Assembly (NCBI GenBank): GCA_973895155.1
Contig: OZ316899.1
Location: 6,014,001-6,078,000 of the forward strand
Length of the DNA stretch: 64,000 bases
From: Marsupella aquatica
Taxonomy: Eukaryota > Marchantiophyta
Direction of reading: 5' to 3'
The notes beneath the pieces were generated by a model, which worked only from the letters and a program-made list of their open reading frames with translations, did no database searches and was not told the DNA's origin. The position numbers were made by a program, and so were the translations under genes. Below, one piece after another: positions 1-11,564 of this stretch. How positions within the stretch are numbered: position 1 is the first letter of the stretch; every line of letters starts with the position of its first letter.

Positions 1-40
1 GTACGCGTCTTCCAAAGTTGATGCCAAGTCTACTAAGCAT

Positions 41-2719
41 ATGTCACGGCTTGCCATTCCCATTGGACATCATAACACTCCTAGCAAGCAAGTTTTTTCT
101 AGAGAGGCAGAGACGGTGGCAAAGATGCACATGGAACAAGGTTTGACTTTGAATTCGCGTGCAACTATGTCGGGTATGAAGAACACCGTCACCGGGTCTC
201 TTTTTAAGGCAATGTGTGAGTCATCAGTTCAAGACATGATCCCAATAGAATAGACAGATTTTTGAATCTCTTCAAGTCATCTCAATGCCTTAGAAATTTG
301 TGAACCTCCAGAGAAGTATTTGTCAAGACCAGAAAGGAAGAGGTGAATTGGAATTTCTGGTAAGCATGCAGAAGAACATTGCATTCCCATTTCTGCAAAG
401 GTTCTTGTTGTCGGGACAAGGGTCTCGAGATGAGAGTGCACACATTTTCAAGATGTCCATTAAGGGTGAAGGCTCTGGTCTGGATCTTCTTTGAAAGATG
501 AGGCTCGGAGGGCCTCTTGAGGGTGCATGGGTAAGTTTTGATGTGATGCACCGAATGACAAAGGATTGGCTTACATTTAGTGTCCATGTTTATGACCATA
601 ACTATCGTGCAATATTCACTTGCGAGTTGCAAGCAGAAGATACAAAATCCCTTGAGAGGGCTTGGCGTTTAATGTTGGAGGTGGCTGATGAGAATGGTCT
701 TCACGATGTCCACATTCATGGTTTTATGGCGGACAATGCTCAAGCTGGATGGAATGCTGTCAGGAATGTGTTCTTTGGGGGACTTCCTGATCCCAAACGT
801 GAGTGATCAGACGCATTTCACTTCTTCCAATCATTTCGGAGACACTCAGTTGAAGGCATTCTTGAGGGAAAGTAGGGTGAACATCATTCCCTATGGGATA
901 GGTTGCGGAATGCAAAGTCATTTATCGAGGCATATCGTATTTCTAGAGAAATTGATTCTTGGTGGAGGGCAGGGAATTGTTATCCTGGTAAATTATGAAT
1001 GTTGCAAGGTTGGATTTCTTGGTGGGTTGTCCGATGGCGCCAATGGGGAAACTTTATTTGATTGGTAAGTATTCTAAACAATCATTAGTTAGCGCTTGGC
1101 ACTACTCATACAGGTTCAAATTGATCACATGTAGTATTATTTCTATATGTTTATTGGCTAGCGCCTGGCGCTATTCAACTCCTATTTCTAACCTTGTTGG
1201 ATGGATTCTGTAGAGCAAGAGTGCAGAATAAGCGGCAATGATTCCAAATTGTGGTGGATCCGAGTCGTCCCACGCGTCGATGATTGCCTGGCAAACAAAG
1301 AAGAAGGTTGGAGTCTTTGAAGGGTGTGAAACTGACCAGAACAGAGCGATCTCTCAAATTGCAGCCTACACAGCTTACAAAAGAGGATTGAACAGAGGGA
1401 ATGGTCCAACGGTGTTTGAGCTGGCTTTCCGCTCTACAGATCTAGCGGGTTCCCCACGGTTGTTTGAAGAAGCTTCGAACCTTTTCCTTTCCAATGCGGC
1501 TGAATTCGATTTGGAAAGGAATTCCCCTTTGAACGGGGATGTACATACGCAGTCAGTAAAGAGGAAGGGACATGCTACTGGAAACGTCTTTGCGCAGGAC
1601 TCCCACAAGCATGACACTATCCTCATTACAACCCCAAACACCCGAGGTTTGAAGCGAAGAAATCTCAATAGAACGGAATTCTCTATGATTCTGTCTGAAC
1701 CAGGTCTTGAGTGCAGTTGTCAATATTTCAGAGAGCAATGTTTCAAATAGTCTTGAAGAGCGGACACCTCCTCCTCCGATGGAGACGAGGTCATCTGCAA
1801 CTCCAATTACGCCCCCAGTACATGTGATTGAAGAAGTAACCCCGTCCGTGTTGGAGTCCAATGTTCCTTCCGGATCATGGCATATTAGGAGAACTTCAAA
1901 GCATGGTGCTGGCCCAGTTTGCAATGGATCCCTTAGAGGACAAGGACATTGTGACGAATGTAGAAATTGATTGAAGAAAGTAGGCTACCGGACGTCAAAT
2001 GGAGTCGTTGGTATCGCAGTTCAAGCTGCGCGACGTTTCAAAGGGGAACCACATCCAGAACTGATCTAGTTCTGTCCAAATAATGTTTGTTACAGAAGTC
2101 ATCCTCGAAAAGGTGTGGTGAATGTTCCCCCTCCTTGTGATCACTTGCCCGTTGCATTGACTACAAATCTTTCTGCTGTGGAGGTTCAGTTTCTGAAAGA
2201 CAACGGAATATCGATCGGAGGTGAAGGTGATGGTGTAAGAAATGCACCAAGTGGACTAGATCTCTGAATCGATGTCAATGTTTTCCTGGAAAGGATCAAT
2301 CTACTTCAGTCAACAATTTGCTGTTATCTCAAAATGGGAGGACGTGCCTACAGAGAGTGCATCTAACTAAGTCGCACTATAAGAAGATTGAGGCTGTTGA
2401 GAAAGAAGAAATGAAAATAATCTGTTCCAGGGATGTTGCATCAGAAAATGGATGGGGCAAACAATTTTGCATCCAATCACACATTGGTCACCACTCTATC
2501 ATTGCCTATTGGGTTCAGATTTGTTGCTTCCCGTCCTGTTCTTGCAAAGATTTCTATTGTCGTCATGCCCACCAAAAACCCTTCTTGCCTTGCAAACATC
2601 TGTATTGGATTTATAAGAATGTTTTCAAACTGGACCTCCGAGAATCAACGTTGTCGAGTCAACCTATACTCACCGTTGGGAAAATACTTCTCTTGTTGGA
2701 ACGACAGAGTTTAGGGTAG
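41..2719 (+). pseudogene. Decayed MULE-type (MuDR-like) transposase with SWIM finger
   Basis: Remains of a Mutator-like transposase, the enzyme that cuts and pastes MULE elements. The 300-806 stretch is one frame broken only by a TGA at 492-494. It looks like the MULE catalytic domain: an Asp in FDVMHR, then a hydrophobic strand, then a second acidic motif in MADNAQ about 75 residues later. A segment near 880-968 (LWDRLRNAKSFIEAY) continues it in another frame. A GTAAGT donor at 1065 and a TAG acceptor ending at 1213 suggest an intron. The frame at 2318-2719 carries a C-x-C-x(n)-C-x-H SWIM zinc finger (CSCKDF, then PCKHLYWIY), which follows the catalytic domain in MULE proteins. At least three frame changes and several stops show it is dead. 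The 41-253 frame may be its N-terminal part, and the gene may begin before the window. No terminal inverted repeats were found. Confidence 0.7.
1090..1173. repeat. Pair of GCGC palindromes inside the MULE intron
   Basis: Two near-identical 15-bp palindromes, TAGCGCTTGGCACTA (1090-1104) and TAGCGCCTGGCGCTA (1159-1173), lie 54 bp apart in the predicted intron. The same motif recurs at 2865-2879 and twice at 50250-50286 inside a MITE. This suggests pieces of one MITE family. Confidence 0.5.
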
Positions 2720-2864
2720 TATTTAAGTTGGTGCTTATTACGTGGTTTATGTTAAATTGGTCAGTACTTTGTTGTTTTCCAACGGCATGATCATATAGAG
2801 AAGCTTATTTGGAATGAGTGCATTTGACAATGTTTGGTTTGGTAAAGTAGAGTTGGATCAATGG

Positions 2865-2879
2865 TAGCGCTTGGCGCTA
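2865..2879. repeat. GCGC palindrome, third locus
   Basis: TAGCGCTTGGCGCTA, a 6-bp stem around a 3-nt loop. It matches the motifs at 1090-1173 and 50250-50286. Confidence 0.5.
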
Positions 2880-3216
2880 GTATTATTTACATATTTTGTT
2901 CTAAATGTGTCTTTTGAGGTTAGGGCAATGCCCCATTTTTTATACAAATTTCCTTTTGAACACTCTTATAAGTGGTTGGAGAGACTTTGCACTCCCCTTT
3001 TCATGGCGTTTTTGAATGTTTTTTTGTTTGGTTTTGCTCACAACAGTAAGGAGGATGACAATTCCATGAAAGTTTTTCCTGATGTGAGTAAAAACATTGC
3101 TCATAATAGTAAAACTTTCCTGATATGAGGAAAGTTTTTACTCGTAACAGTTAAAAAATCTCCTGTTTCCTGGCACAGTGTAAAGCCTCATTGGCGACCC
3201 TTGCCGAGAGCATTTT

Positions 3217-3503
3217 CCAAGGCTTGACAAGTAGGAGTAGTAGTCTCTTGATGATGTCTTCTCGCCGAGCATTGCCAAGGAATGACAATATATGGGTTCA
3301 TGCTACCTTTTCTTATAAGCTCTCTTATTGGACAAACATCTTGAGCTTCTGGTGGTCACAACTGATCCCAAGGATTCTACACTGCATCACAATTCTTGTT
3401 GATTACTTCTTTCAAGGCTGGCATCTCCAGTAGCCTAGTAGTAGTATCTTGATGATGTCTTCTCGTGCGGCAAGCATCGCAGAGGAATGACAATATATGG
3501 GTT
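3217..3503 (+). repeat. Direct repeat, two copies
   Basis: Segments 3217-3305 and 3421-3503 share CTTGATGATGTCTTCTCG and, further on, GGAATGACAATATATGGGTT, with some differences between. The copies lie about 200 bp apart in the same orientation. No coding content is visible. Confidence 0.6.
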
Positions 3504-4339
3504 GTAAAATGTTTTTCTAGTAAACATCATGTCGACATTATGTCGGCGACCTCTTTGACATTCTGACTATGGTCACCTAAAACTGTACGGACACCGCATT
3601 TATGCTTATTGCTTTGCGTTTCAAGACCGTAAACCCTAAATCAAAGATGTTTGCAAGTTTGCCGAGATCTTTGGGCCAATCTGAGCACAGTTGCCAACAT
3701 GCAGGTAAGTGTTAAGCGCGACGAGCAATGACTGATATCAGTTATCAGTCATTGATAACTAATGATGTACCTTTACTCATTAATGTGTGTCTCTCAGTTT
3801 GACTTTTGGCTCTGCGGTTGCTGGTTTGGGCAATGCAACTTGCAATTTAAAGAGGCATTAGGGTAGCTCTTGCTGGTACTGATTGAGCGAGTGTGACTTG
3901 TTTAGAAATAGTGAGCTCAAATGCTATTGCAACCTTTGAGCTGATGTCTGCTTGTAATGGTACTGCAAGCTTGGCAGTGACCTGAACTCGTACCTTTATG
4001 CTACAAATTGCTGCAACGGTCTGTGAGGTTGTGCAAGGGTTATTGATTGCAACAAAGCCTAGGATGTGCGCATGCTGTTGCTACATCTGATTGAGCTGGT
4101 AAGTGCTATCTCCGATTGAGTTGCTACCTCCAATCGGGCAATGTGAACTTTTGGGCAATGTTAGTGACATTTTTGCTGTTGAGTTTGACTTTTTGGGTTG
4201 CGCTAACATTGCTGCTTTGGGCATCTGAGCTACGACTTGCAGTTTTGACTGGGCTAGCTACATTTGATTCCATTGACGGAGCTACGCTTCTAGAAAGTTG
4301 GAGTTTGGGCAAAGGGCTGTGATCAAGCATTGTCGTTGT

Positions 4340-5265
4340 TGTGACACTGCGTGGTGCACACTGGACCTCCTAACTCCTTGCTTAGAAAGCTGTGACAAGG
4401 GATCCAAGCGAGCTTCAATAAAGGACATTGACCTCTAGTGAAGGTTGGATTTTCTATTTCTGGATCTTGTAGCCAGTGCTTGAAACCAGTGCTCTACAGT
4501 ACGTTGTTCATTGTTGCGCTTTAGTGTTGGCTCTATCCTCCATCCCTCTACTACCCTGTTACATTTTATTAGTGCAACGTCTCTCAGAGCTTTTGATTTC
4601 TAACGTAGTATGGGCTTGAGATGTAAATGTCTCTCAGAGTTGGTTTATAAGTTTGCTAATGGGGCAATTGTTTTTGAGCTATGGAGGAGCTTAATCCTAT
4701 GTCTGATACCGTGAATGCTTTGTTGCTTGGGCTTGAGAATCTCATCCTCTATACCTTAGATTTGTTATGTCTTGTAATTCCCACATCTTGGCTGTTTTGG
4801 ATTCGTGTCATCTCTGCTGCGTTCTTTTGGGCGAGTTGCAATAGGGTGGATTTTCTGTTTTAGAGCTTATAACCAATGCTAAGTGTTTAGCTTCATTTCT
4901 ATTGGCTCAATGCAGCTGATTTGTGGATAGTGGACCTATTTGGTTCACAGTGGAGTTGCAAAGGAGCTGGCCACAACATAGGTCACAACTTGGCATTGCG
5001 TGGTGGACACTGGACCTGCCAAACTCGTTGTCAGTGGTATTTTGGAGCTGGGCAAGTTGCAAGAAGGGATTGATCAAAGCTGCAATAGTGGACGCCAACC
5101 TACAGTGAAGGTTGGATTTTATAATTTTGAAGCTTGTCACAATTGCTGGGAGTTAATCTCTTGTTTGCTTCCTATTTGTCATAATTGTAAATGGCTTGTG
5201 TGCTCTGCGGTTGTTCACTGCTGCGCATTAGTGTTGGCCCTGTCCTCCATCCCTCTACTTCAAAA
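4340..5265 (+). repeat. Degenerate segmental duplication
   Basis: Two non-coding blocks, about 4340-4560 and 4990-5265, share the same order of motifs: a GCGTGGTG-CACTGGACCT segment, AGTGAAGGTTGGATTTT, then a GTGTTGGC-CT-TCCTCCATCCC segment. They are about 650 bp apart and clearly diverged, so this is an old duplication or array rather than a recent tandem repeat. Confidence 0.55.
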
Positions 5266-7190
5266 GGTCCAAAGAATTTATCAGGTTGCATGACCAGCAG
5301 ATCCATGCTTTGATCTGGCTTAGCATACTTGCCACTTGTTTGTTTGGAGGTAGTGAAGCTTTTGAGTGTCTTTCACTTCCTGGCCATGTCCTTGATTGCT
5401 TTCAGCTTTCACTACATGTGTTGGGTCTGTCCTTTTGTGAAACAAGTGTTGAGTTTCCTTTTTTATGGCCAGCTTCAGTTGCGCCTCGTTCTCTCTCAGT
5501 TGCACCTTGCTCTCTGTTGCAAGTCCATGTCTGAAATCAGCTGTCTTGTTTGTTCTGTGCGATGGCTTCCCAAATGTATTGTTGAGGCTGTTACATTCTC
5601 AATCAAATAGACCCCCTTCTCCAGTATTTGCATTCTCACTTGCAGGTGGAAACTTTCTCGGTCTTTTCCTCTTTCCCCCTCTCTGAAACATCAGCTTGAG
5701 GTGCTGCATCACGGCCCTTCACTTTTCTGGCAGCTCTCTTTCACTCCCTTCACAATTTCTCTGGGAAATTCTCTTCATCATCCTATGTGCTCTTTCTCTA
5801 TCTTCCGCTCTCTGTTTTGTGCATTGTATTGTTTGGCAGGGCGCCGGTTGTGCTCTGCCTGATATGTACCTATACTCTTGTGAATGTGCTCGCAAGATAG
5901 CAATAAATAACTTTGCCCATGTTCATGATGATGCGCCTCCGCAATTCCTTCCTCAAAACTCTTAGGTCTCCCACGGATACTGTCAAGTGTGGACGGCCCT
6001 GGAGAGCTGGAAGCCTTGAATTGTGTGCTCATTTTGTTGCTCTTGCTTGTGTTCAATACTTGTGCTGCACTTTTTTCAACCATTCCCTATGCAACTACCG
6101 TAAGTCAGCATGCAGGCTATATTTGAGTCCCCTTATTCATCTACACTATAGAGTATTCATTTTTGCCTATGCTGGTTGGCTGGCTATAAGTTAATTATTT
6201 CAAAGTCTATTTCAAGGTCTGTTTTGAGTTTCTTCATCTTGTCTCGTGCTGTTGCTTCTCTTTCTATGAATCTTGGATCAATGCAACCTGCTCTCTAGGC
6301 CGGCCTCCTATTCAGTACTCTGGTATGGTTTATGGAGTCTTGTTTGTGTGTGGGGTAAATAGAATTACCAACTGTTGGCATTGGGAAAGTCTTGAGCCTG
6401 TCTGAGCTTGTCCTTTAAAACGTTCAGGGATTCATCCCTGTATATAAACTGAAATTCAGGGTCAGTCATGAAATCTCCAGTTTTTTAACCATGGTCTTAT
6501 AGTTTCAGGACTGAGTGGACCTGCTGTGGACGTGAGCAAAGCAGCATAGGACGTGATCAACAATAGCTATGGTGAGGACCTAGAGGAATTCTAACACAGT
6601 ATGCACGTACCAGGATGCAATGAGATAAGGCAGATTTTTGGATGAAATAGTAACCTAAACACTGAGAAATAACTTATGCTTTGACTTTTTCTATATATGT
6701 ACAAATTTGGCTTGAGGGTTTGAAAACCTCAGTGGAATTAAAGTATTGAAATATATTTTGAAATCCCTATCTACTAAGCACAACATTTTAGTCTAAGATG
6801 TCACCAGTCCACTCAACATCTTTGTTCACTAACTCTATTCCAGAAGGCCCACAATCTACTATTAAATGAAAGTAGAATCCAAAACCTAAAGTCTCTGTCA
6901 ATGACTCCCACTCCCCCCCAACAAATATGCCTTATGGCTCTAGAGTATTGTGAATGAAGAAAGTTAAAGAGTGTCCATGTGATGTTTGTCCATGCATAGT
7001 CCTTGCCAACTCAAACCAGTGCTCTATGTAGTGGCTCCATTTAAATGATGCAGGATTCATTGCCCATGGCTTAGCTGCTCACTAATCCTTTGGTAGCAAT
7101 TTGACCCTGGCTTTGTAATCTCCTGGTCATTTAAATGGTATACCAATAGTTCGGTAGTATTCTGAATGTCCTAGCTGGTTTTTTCCCAAC

Positions 7191-8170
7191 TGTCAGACCT
7201 CTACTTTGGGACTTAACACATACTTAATTTATTTTATTCTCAAAACACAGTCCCTTATTGTTTTGGGTTCTCCGGAGGGATGTAATCTTGGAAATTAGTA
7301 CTCACAACACATCTATCTTTAGGAAAACTAAATCCTCACACACATACCACAGATTTTAGTATTCCAAACAATTATAAGACTATTATTGGCTGCCACCACA
7401 TTAGTAATCTTATATCAAATCCAAACTGTCTTGCACTAGATGATTTTACTTACGTCGCCAGAAGAGAAATCCATCAAGGGTACTTCTAACCTCTATAACT
7501 CTGCACCAACCAATGTCAGAACCATCACGGGCTGTCACCACCGTGGATTGTTATGTTAGGCTACCATACAACAAGTCAGCCTACACAACTTCTAATTGTC
7601 TAACCACCAAAAAAATGGAAGCGTCATTTTGATTTGCTAGTGATCGATCAATTGTCTCTTGCCGATATAGTCACGTCAAGACTCACCATAGGAATCCTTG
7701 CCCATACTACACCCTAGTGCCTTCTTGATCAACCAAAACTTGATCACCAAAGTTTGGCTTCAAAACCTCAAACAAAGATAAAGTTTCCACTTGGTGTGCT
7801 AGTGCTTGGCCAAACAACCACCGAGCATACAATCACATCATTTCTTGTCCAAGAAATCTTGGTGATGTACTTCAACATTGTTTGGTAAGCAAAACTCTAT
7901 CACCAAAGTACTCCTTATAAAAGATGTCACAAAAATGTCCAAAAAAACCCGTCAAAAACATGTCATAAAACCGTCAAAAGAAAGTATCACACTCTCTTCA
8001 CAAGTTAGAATAAGAGTGTTCAAGGAAGGAAGACACATAGATTTATATCAAGTAAACTTAGTACAAGCTTGGGCTCTACCCAAGGTCTTCAATACTAGAG
8101 TCTTTCATGAACACTAACTCCTAACTCCCAAGGTGCCACACACTCTGACTCCTCACTAATCCTCACTCCT
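7191..8170 (+). repeat. Repeat X, copy 1
   Basis: A 980-bp segment beginning TGTCAGACCTC. It is nearly identical, in opposite orientation, to 38478-39459. The longest frame it holds (7878-8117, 79 codons) is shared by both copies, but this follows from DNA similarity and is not evidence of a gene. The TG start would suit an LTR, but I found no matching CA end with a target duplication. After 8170 the two copies diverge at once. Confidence 0.75.
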
Positions 8171-9556
8171 TCTCTCTTGAGTCCCAACCCGTGGTGCCCC
8201 TCCAAGAAAGCAAGTAAGTGAGCAACTAATGAGCAAGCGAGGAAGTGAGCCTCCACTTCCTCTTATTTATATGGTTGGTGCCCTATGGCTTCCAATCAAT
8301 CAATTGCCACTCAATTGCCATAGTACATCTAAGGTCAAAAATCATTCTTAGCAAGTTTAGACTAAGAGTAATCCTTAAGTTAACTAGTTGACCTCTAATT
8401 TGTCTCTTTCTTTCAATGATGGTGCAACCTTAAAAAGATCTAGCTAGGCTAAGAATCGTCTTCACACTAGCTAATTGACTTCTAATCTGTCTATTGGAAT
8501 ATTTCATCGTCTTTTTCCTTGGCTTAGTACTACTTGAATTAGAAGTATCATCTTTGTTAAGATTTTTTCTTCACTATTTTTGTTATAATCATGTAGCAAT
8601 TTTGGGCATTCCCTATTACTTTCATAACTTTTCTTGCAACTTGTAGAATCTTCTATTTTACTTTATAATATTTTTGACTTATATTGAGATTTTTCCTCAA
8701 AGATATTTTTTTCGTTGTGACCATGTAACAATTTTGGGCATTCCCTATTGCTTTTTCATAACTTTTCTTGCAACTTGTAGAATCTTTTATTTTATTTTAT
8801 TTTAGACTTATATTGAGATTTTTTCTCAAAGATATTTTTTTCATTGTGACCATGTAGCAATTTTGGGCATTCCCTATTGCTTTATTTGATCACTCATTAG
8901 TTGACACCTACCACCACTACTTAGATAATACTTGTTTTTTTCTATTGACCTTCAACTATAACTTATCTTTCGTAGTCAATATTTTTCTAGAATCAATACA
9001 TTTATTGATATTAGTTTTGTACACTAAATAACTAATTGATACAAACCCTAAACCCAAACTGTACACAAAACAAAAAAATTTACCCATATTTACATAATTC
9101 CTATGTAATTATGTTTTTTAGGTATTTGACACCAATTGACAAAATTTATGTCTATATTTTTCTGAGTTCAATGGCAAGCCTGTTGTCTTTTGCAGAATTG
9201 GAATAGGACCGAATGCATCTGAGGCAACCTTTAGTTATAGATAGAGTTTGAAATGAAACATCAGATGCATGTCTGTAGTCCAATGACTCTTTTGTGTCAT
9301 ATTTGTGTGGTTGCAGATTATGAATCCTTGCTTTTACATCTTGTGACGTGAGAGGAGATTGAGATATACATCTGAATTTGATCAAGACAATCTTCCAATT
9401 TTGGTGCCTTCCTCTTGGTTGAGTACAGTTGGTGAGTCCTCTGCATTCTGGCCCCACATTGGATTGCAATATGCAAGTGGTAGTACGTGTTTAATGACAT
9501 CCAACGTAATAGTTTAATAACTCTTCAAGTTTTTTTGTTCATGTCCAGTGGTCATA
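8171..9556. other. AT-rich non-coding stretch with tandem array
   Basis: Between repeat X and the CACTA-3 cassette I see no gene. The stretch is AT-rich and holds the 130-bp array at 8560-8890. A CCCTAAACCC-like string near 9046-9056 is an isolated match, not a telomeric array. Confidence 0.6.
8560..8890 (+). repeat. About 130-bp tandem repeat, about 2.5 units
   Basis: The string TTTGGGCATTCCCTATT recurs at about 8601, 8733 and 8862, with the same flanking order each time (TTTTCTTGCAACTTGTAGAA after it; a TCAAAGATATTTTTTTC segment before the second and third). Period is 129-132 bp. It is AT-rich and non-coding. Confidence 0.8.
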
Positions 9557-9649
9557 ATGGCTAGGACCAAGCATAAAGCCAGAAAGAATGATACTCAAAT
9601 GAGAAAGGAGAAAGATGTGTTGATGATTAAAATTGTGGTTAGACATTGA
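9557..9649 (+). CDS. Short ORF whose start resembles the histone H3 tail
   Basis: An ATG opens a 30-codon frame starting MARTKHKARKNDTQ. Histone H3 starts with ARTK, two other residues, then ARK, so seven of the first nine tail positions agree. The frame stops just inside the start of the EDM2-like PHD reading frame at 9633, in a different frame, so one indel would join them. It may therefore be the old N-terminus of that gene. Chance cannot be excluded for such a short basic peptide, and expression is unknown. Confidence 0.35.
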   Translation: MARTKHKARKNDTQMRKEKDVLMIKIVVRH

Positions 9650-10195
9650 TAAACGTCAGTGTAGTCCCCAACTTTGTGGCATTTGTGACTGGCATGGAGA
9701 TCTGGCCATGTGTGATGGGGCTTGCCATTGGCACTTCAACCATGTTTCCAAAGTTGGTGAGGTTGTTGGCAGGTGCCCTGCCATATTTATTGCACCAGGC
9801 AAGGATGATGATCCTTGGTATTGTCCAGAGTGTAAGGATAAGGCATACAGGTGTTCTCTATTGCAGCCAGGCAGTGCCCCCAGCCATACTGTGTTTGATT
9901 TTATTGTCATGGATGGTTGCCACTTGATGTGGAGTCTTGCCCCATTCATACATGTGTTGCATGCCAACAGGACCATTGTGACCCTCATCTGGCAGAGGCC
10001 GTGCAATGTTTGAGATGTCCCAAAACTTGGCATTGTACTTGCCTAGCTGAGAGCCAGCGTCAAGGTTTTGCACCAGATAGAGTGCCTTGGCATCATACTG
10101 CACATGACCAGGGAGGTTGGATGATTTATTGTCCTGACCATCCTATTGACCCTGCTCTAGGCAGAGCGGCTCATGATCACATCTCCTGGCTTTGA
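9633..10195 (+). pseudogene. EDM2-like PHD-finger fragment
   Basis: Two reading frames together match the PHD module of EDM2-type plant chromatin regulators, which read histone marks and control silencing and mRNA processing at transposon-bearing genes. The first frame has CGICDWHGDLAMCDGACHWHF, then WYCPECKDKAYRC, a PHD-like Cys/His series. The second, from about 9917, has CPIHTCVACQQDHC, VQCLRCPKTWHCTCLAE and YCPDHPIDPALGRAAHDHI. The closing YC-x-H-x-ID-xx-LG-x(3)-DH pattern is characteristic of the EDM2 family. The two parts are separated by a frameshift or lost intron near 9896. Only about 190 codons are present, so this is a fragment of what is normally a protein of over 1,000 residues. 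It lies directly upstream of CACTA-3 genes on the same strand, which suggests capture. Confidence is high for the PHD identity, moderate for EDM2 kinship. Confidence 0.65.
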
Positions 10196-10800
10196 TTGAT
10201 GTGGTCCATTTTGGTTCAATTCATCGATCAATACTACTATAGACATCAATACACTTAGTTAATGGAACAATGACGTTTTGTCCTAATCACACATTTTGTT
10301 CACTGTGTGAATGGTTAGCACGAGCATGGAGACAATGCTTTGGGTTTAATTGACTAAGGCTAGCTTTCTAGAAAATCTAAGTACTCAAACTCTACTTATT
10401 TATTTGGTATTTATTTTGTATACCAGTATGAGGGCCATCCCAATTGATTTTATGGATGTCAATACTGTGGATGTGATTGAATTGTTTGGATTCAGTGTTT
10501 TATACGGTTGTCTTGGTTGTTGGGTGTCATGGATGGGGTATTGTCAATGGGATATATATTTTCTTCAACTTGTTGTCTGTGGGTTTAGGGTTGGAGTTTC
10601 AGGTTTGAAAGAAGCATCCTAAACACATGAAACGTAAGACATAAAACATAAATCCTTTCTGCAACTAAAAATTCACAGTATGAACTCAAAGAGACAACTA
10701 CAGAGTGGCAAGTACAGATTATGAGGCAGCTAAGCTTATTGTCGTGTCCATGTTGTAGGTTCTCACCAGTGAATGTTGGAGGTGAAACATTACACTTGGT
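10196..10800. other. Spacer with no recognisable gene
   Basis: About 600 bp between the PHD fragment and the F-box-like ORF. One 90-codon frame (10350-10622) is hydrophobic and without recognisable features. I do not call it a gene. Confidence 0.5.
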
Positions 10801-11325
10801 ATGTCATTTTTTCCAAACTGCCACACCATATGTGGACCCCTCATACGGGTGGCTACATGGATGTATGTTGTGGTGGTTTGGCTGGTTGGTTTGGTAATCT
10901 GGCAATTTGTACTCCCACCTGGCAGAATCATTGTCAACCTTGAATCTATTGTACAGTATTGTAGGGCAGATGAGGAGGAGGTTTACTTTTTGGCAGATGA
11001 GTCTGAAGTCGGGTGTGAAGAGGATGACAAGGAATGTAGTAGTTTGCTACATGTTTTGCCATATGATTTAGTAGTCACAAATGTATGGCCTAGGGTTCTT
11101 TCCATGTCATCAACGCAAGACATTTGCCAATATGGACTCATTAGTACCCAATGGAGGGACTTGGTAGCCATGTCCCCACAATGGAAGGCATTGAAACCAC
11201 TACTTGTAGGCACAGATTGTAGACCACCATGGCATGATCTTGGGTTAGACATAGATGACTTACTGTACTTGCCTGAGTACCTGAGGGTTGACTATCATCG
11301 AGCACAGGATTGGTATTTGTACTGA
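10801..11325 (+). CDS. F-box-like ORF inside the CACTA-3 region
   Basis: A 174-codon frame. Residues about 80-130 read LPYDLVVTNVWPRVL, then STQWRDLVAMSPQWKALK, which fits the F-box pattern (LP-x-DL, hydrophobic helix, VSK-x-WR-x-L, W-x-L). F-box proteins join substrates to SCF ubiquitin ligases through SKP1. The same LP-DD/YD-x(5)-WP signature appears in the three genes at 51.7-56.1 kb, so these belong to one family. The segment before it is acidic. The frame before residue 45 is hydrophobic and probably not part of the true protein; the start may be further in or in an earlier exon. It lies on the same strand as the tnp2 gene that starts 240 bp later. Either a captured host fragment or an accessory transposon ORF is possible. 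Confidence 0.45.
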   Translation: MSFFPNCHTICGPLIRVATWMYVVVVWLVGLVIWQFVLPPGRIIVNLESIVQYCRADEEEVYFLADESEVGCEEDDKECSSLLHVLPYDLVVTNVWPRVLSMSSTQDICQYGLISTQWRDLVAMSPQWKALKPLLVGTDCRPPWHDLGLDIDDLLYLPEYLRVDYHRAQDWYLY

Positions 11326-11564
11326 TCTGATAAGATGTTCACAGATTTGATATCACTCTAGTGGAGTGGGTTTCTATGACTATAGGTGATTGTATTCTAA
11401 TATGGTCATGAATGTACGTGTAGAGCCTAGAGGTGTGGAGTCTAGTGCTGGTACCATTAGAGTGGAGGATTGTAGTACCCAAAGAGCTTGCACAGGTTGC
11501 AAGGTACGTGGGTCCTCTACATTCTAGCAAATTGAGTGGAAGACATTGATTGGATTGACTTGAA

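Larger units (their letters stand above)
2720..7190. other. Long non-coding stretch
   Basis: About 4.5 kb with no supported gene. The open frames here are short, have no recognisable domains and often overlap on both strands. The stretch contains a TAGCGCTTGGCGCTA palindrome (2865-2879), an 80-90-bp direct repeat (3217-3503) and a larger degenerate duplication (4340-5265). It may be very old transposon debris. Confidence 0.6.

Noticed and set aside
282-632. Minus-strand ORF of 116 codons
   Set aside because: It is the shadow of the MULE catalytic frame at 300-806, which has clear motifs.
4116-4330. Small hydrophobic ORFs in 3-6 kb
   Set aside because: They overlap on both strands, have no domains and lie in degenerate duplicated DNA.
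7878-8117. Conserved 79-codon ORF shared with 38531-38770
   Set aside because: Both lie in repeat X, whose DNA is equally conserved outside the frame. No sign of codon-level constraint by eye.
8560-8890. CRISPR-like array
   Set aside because: The repeats are long (about 130 bp), contiguous and AT-rich, with no spacers, and the genome is eukaryotic.
9046-9056. Telomeric repeat (CCCTAAA type)
   Set aside because: Only one imperfect unit pair; plant interstitial telomeric tracts need several tandem units.
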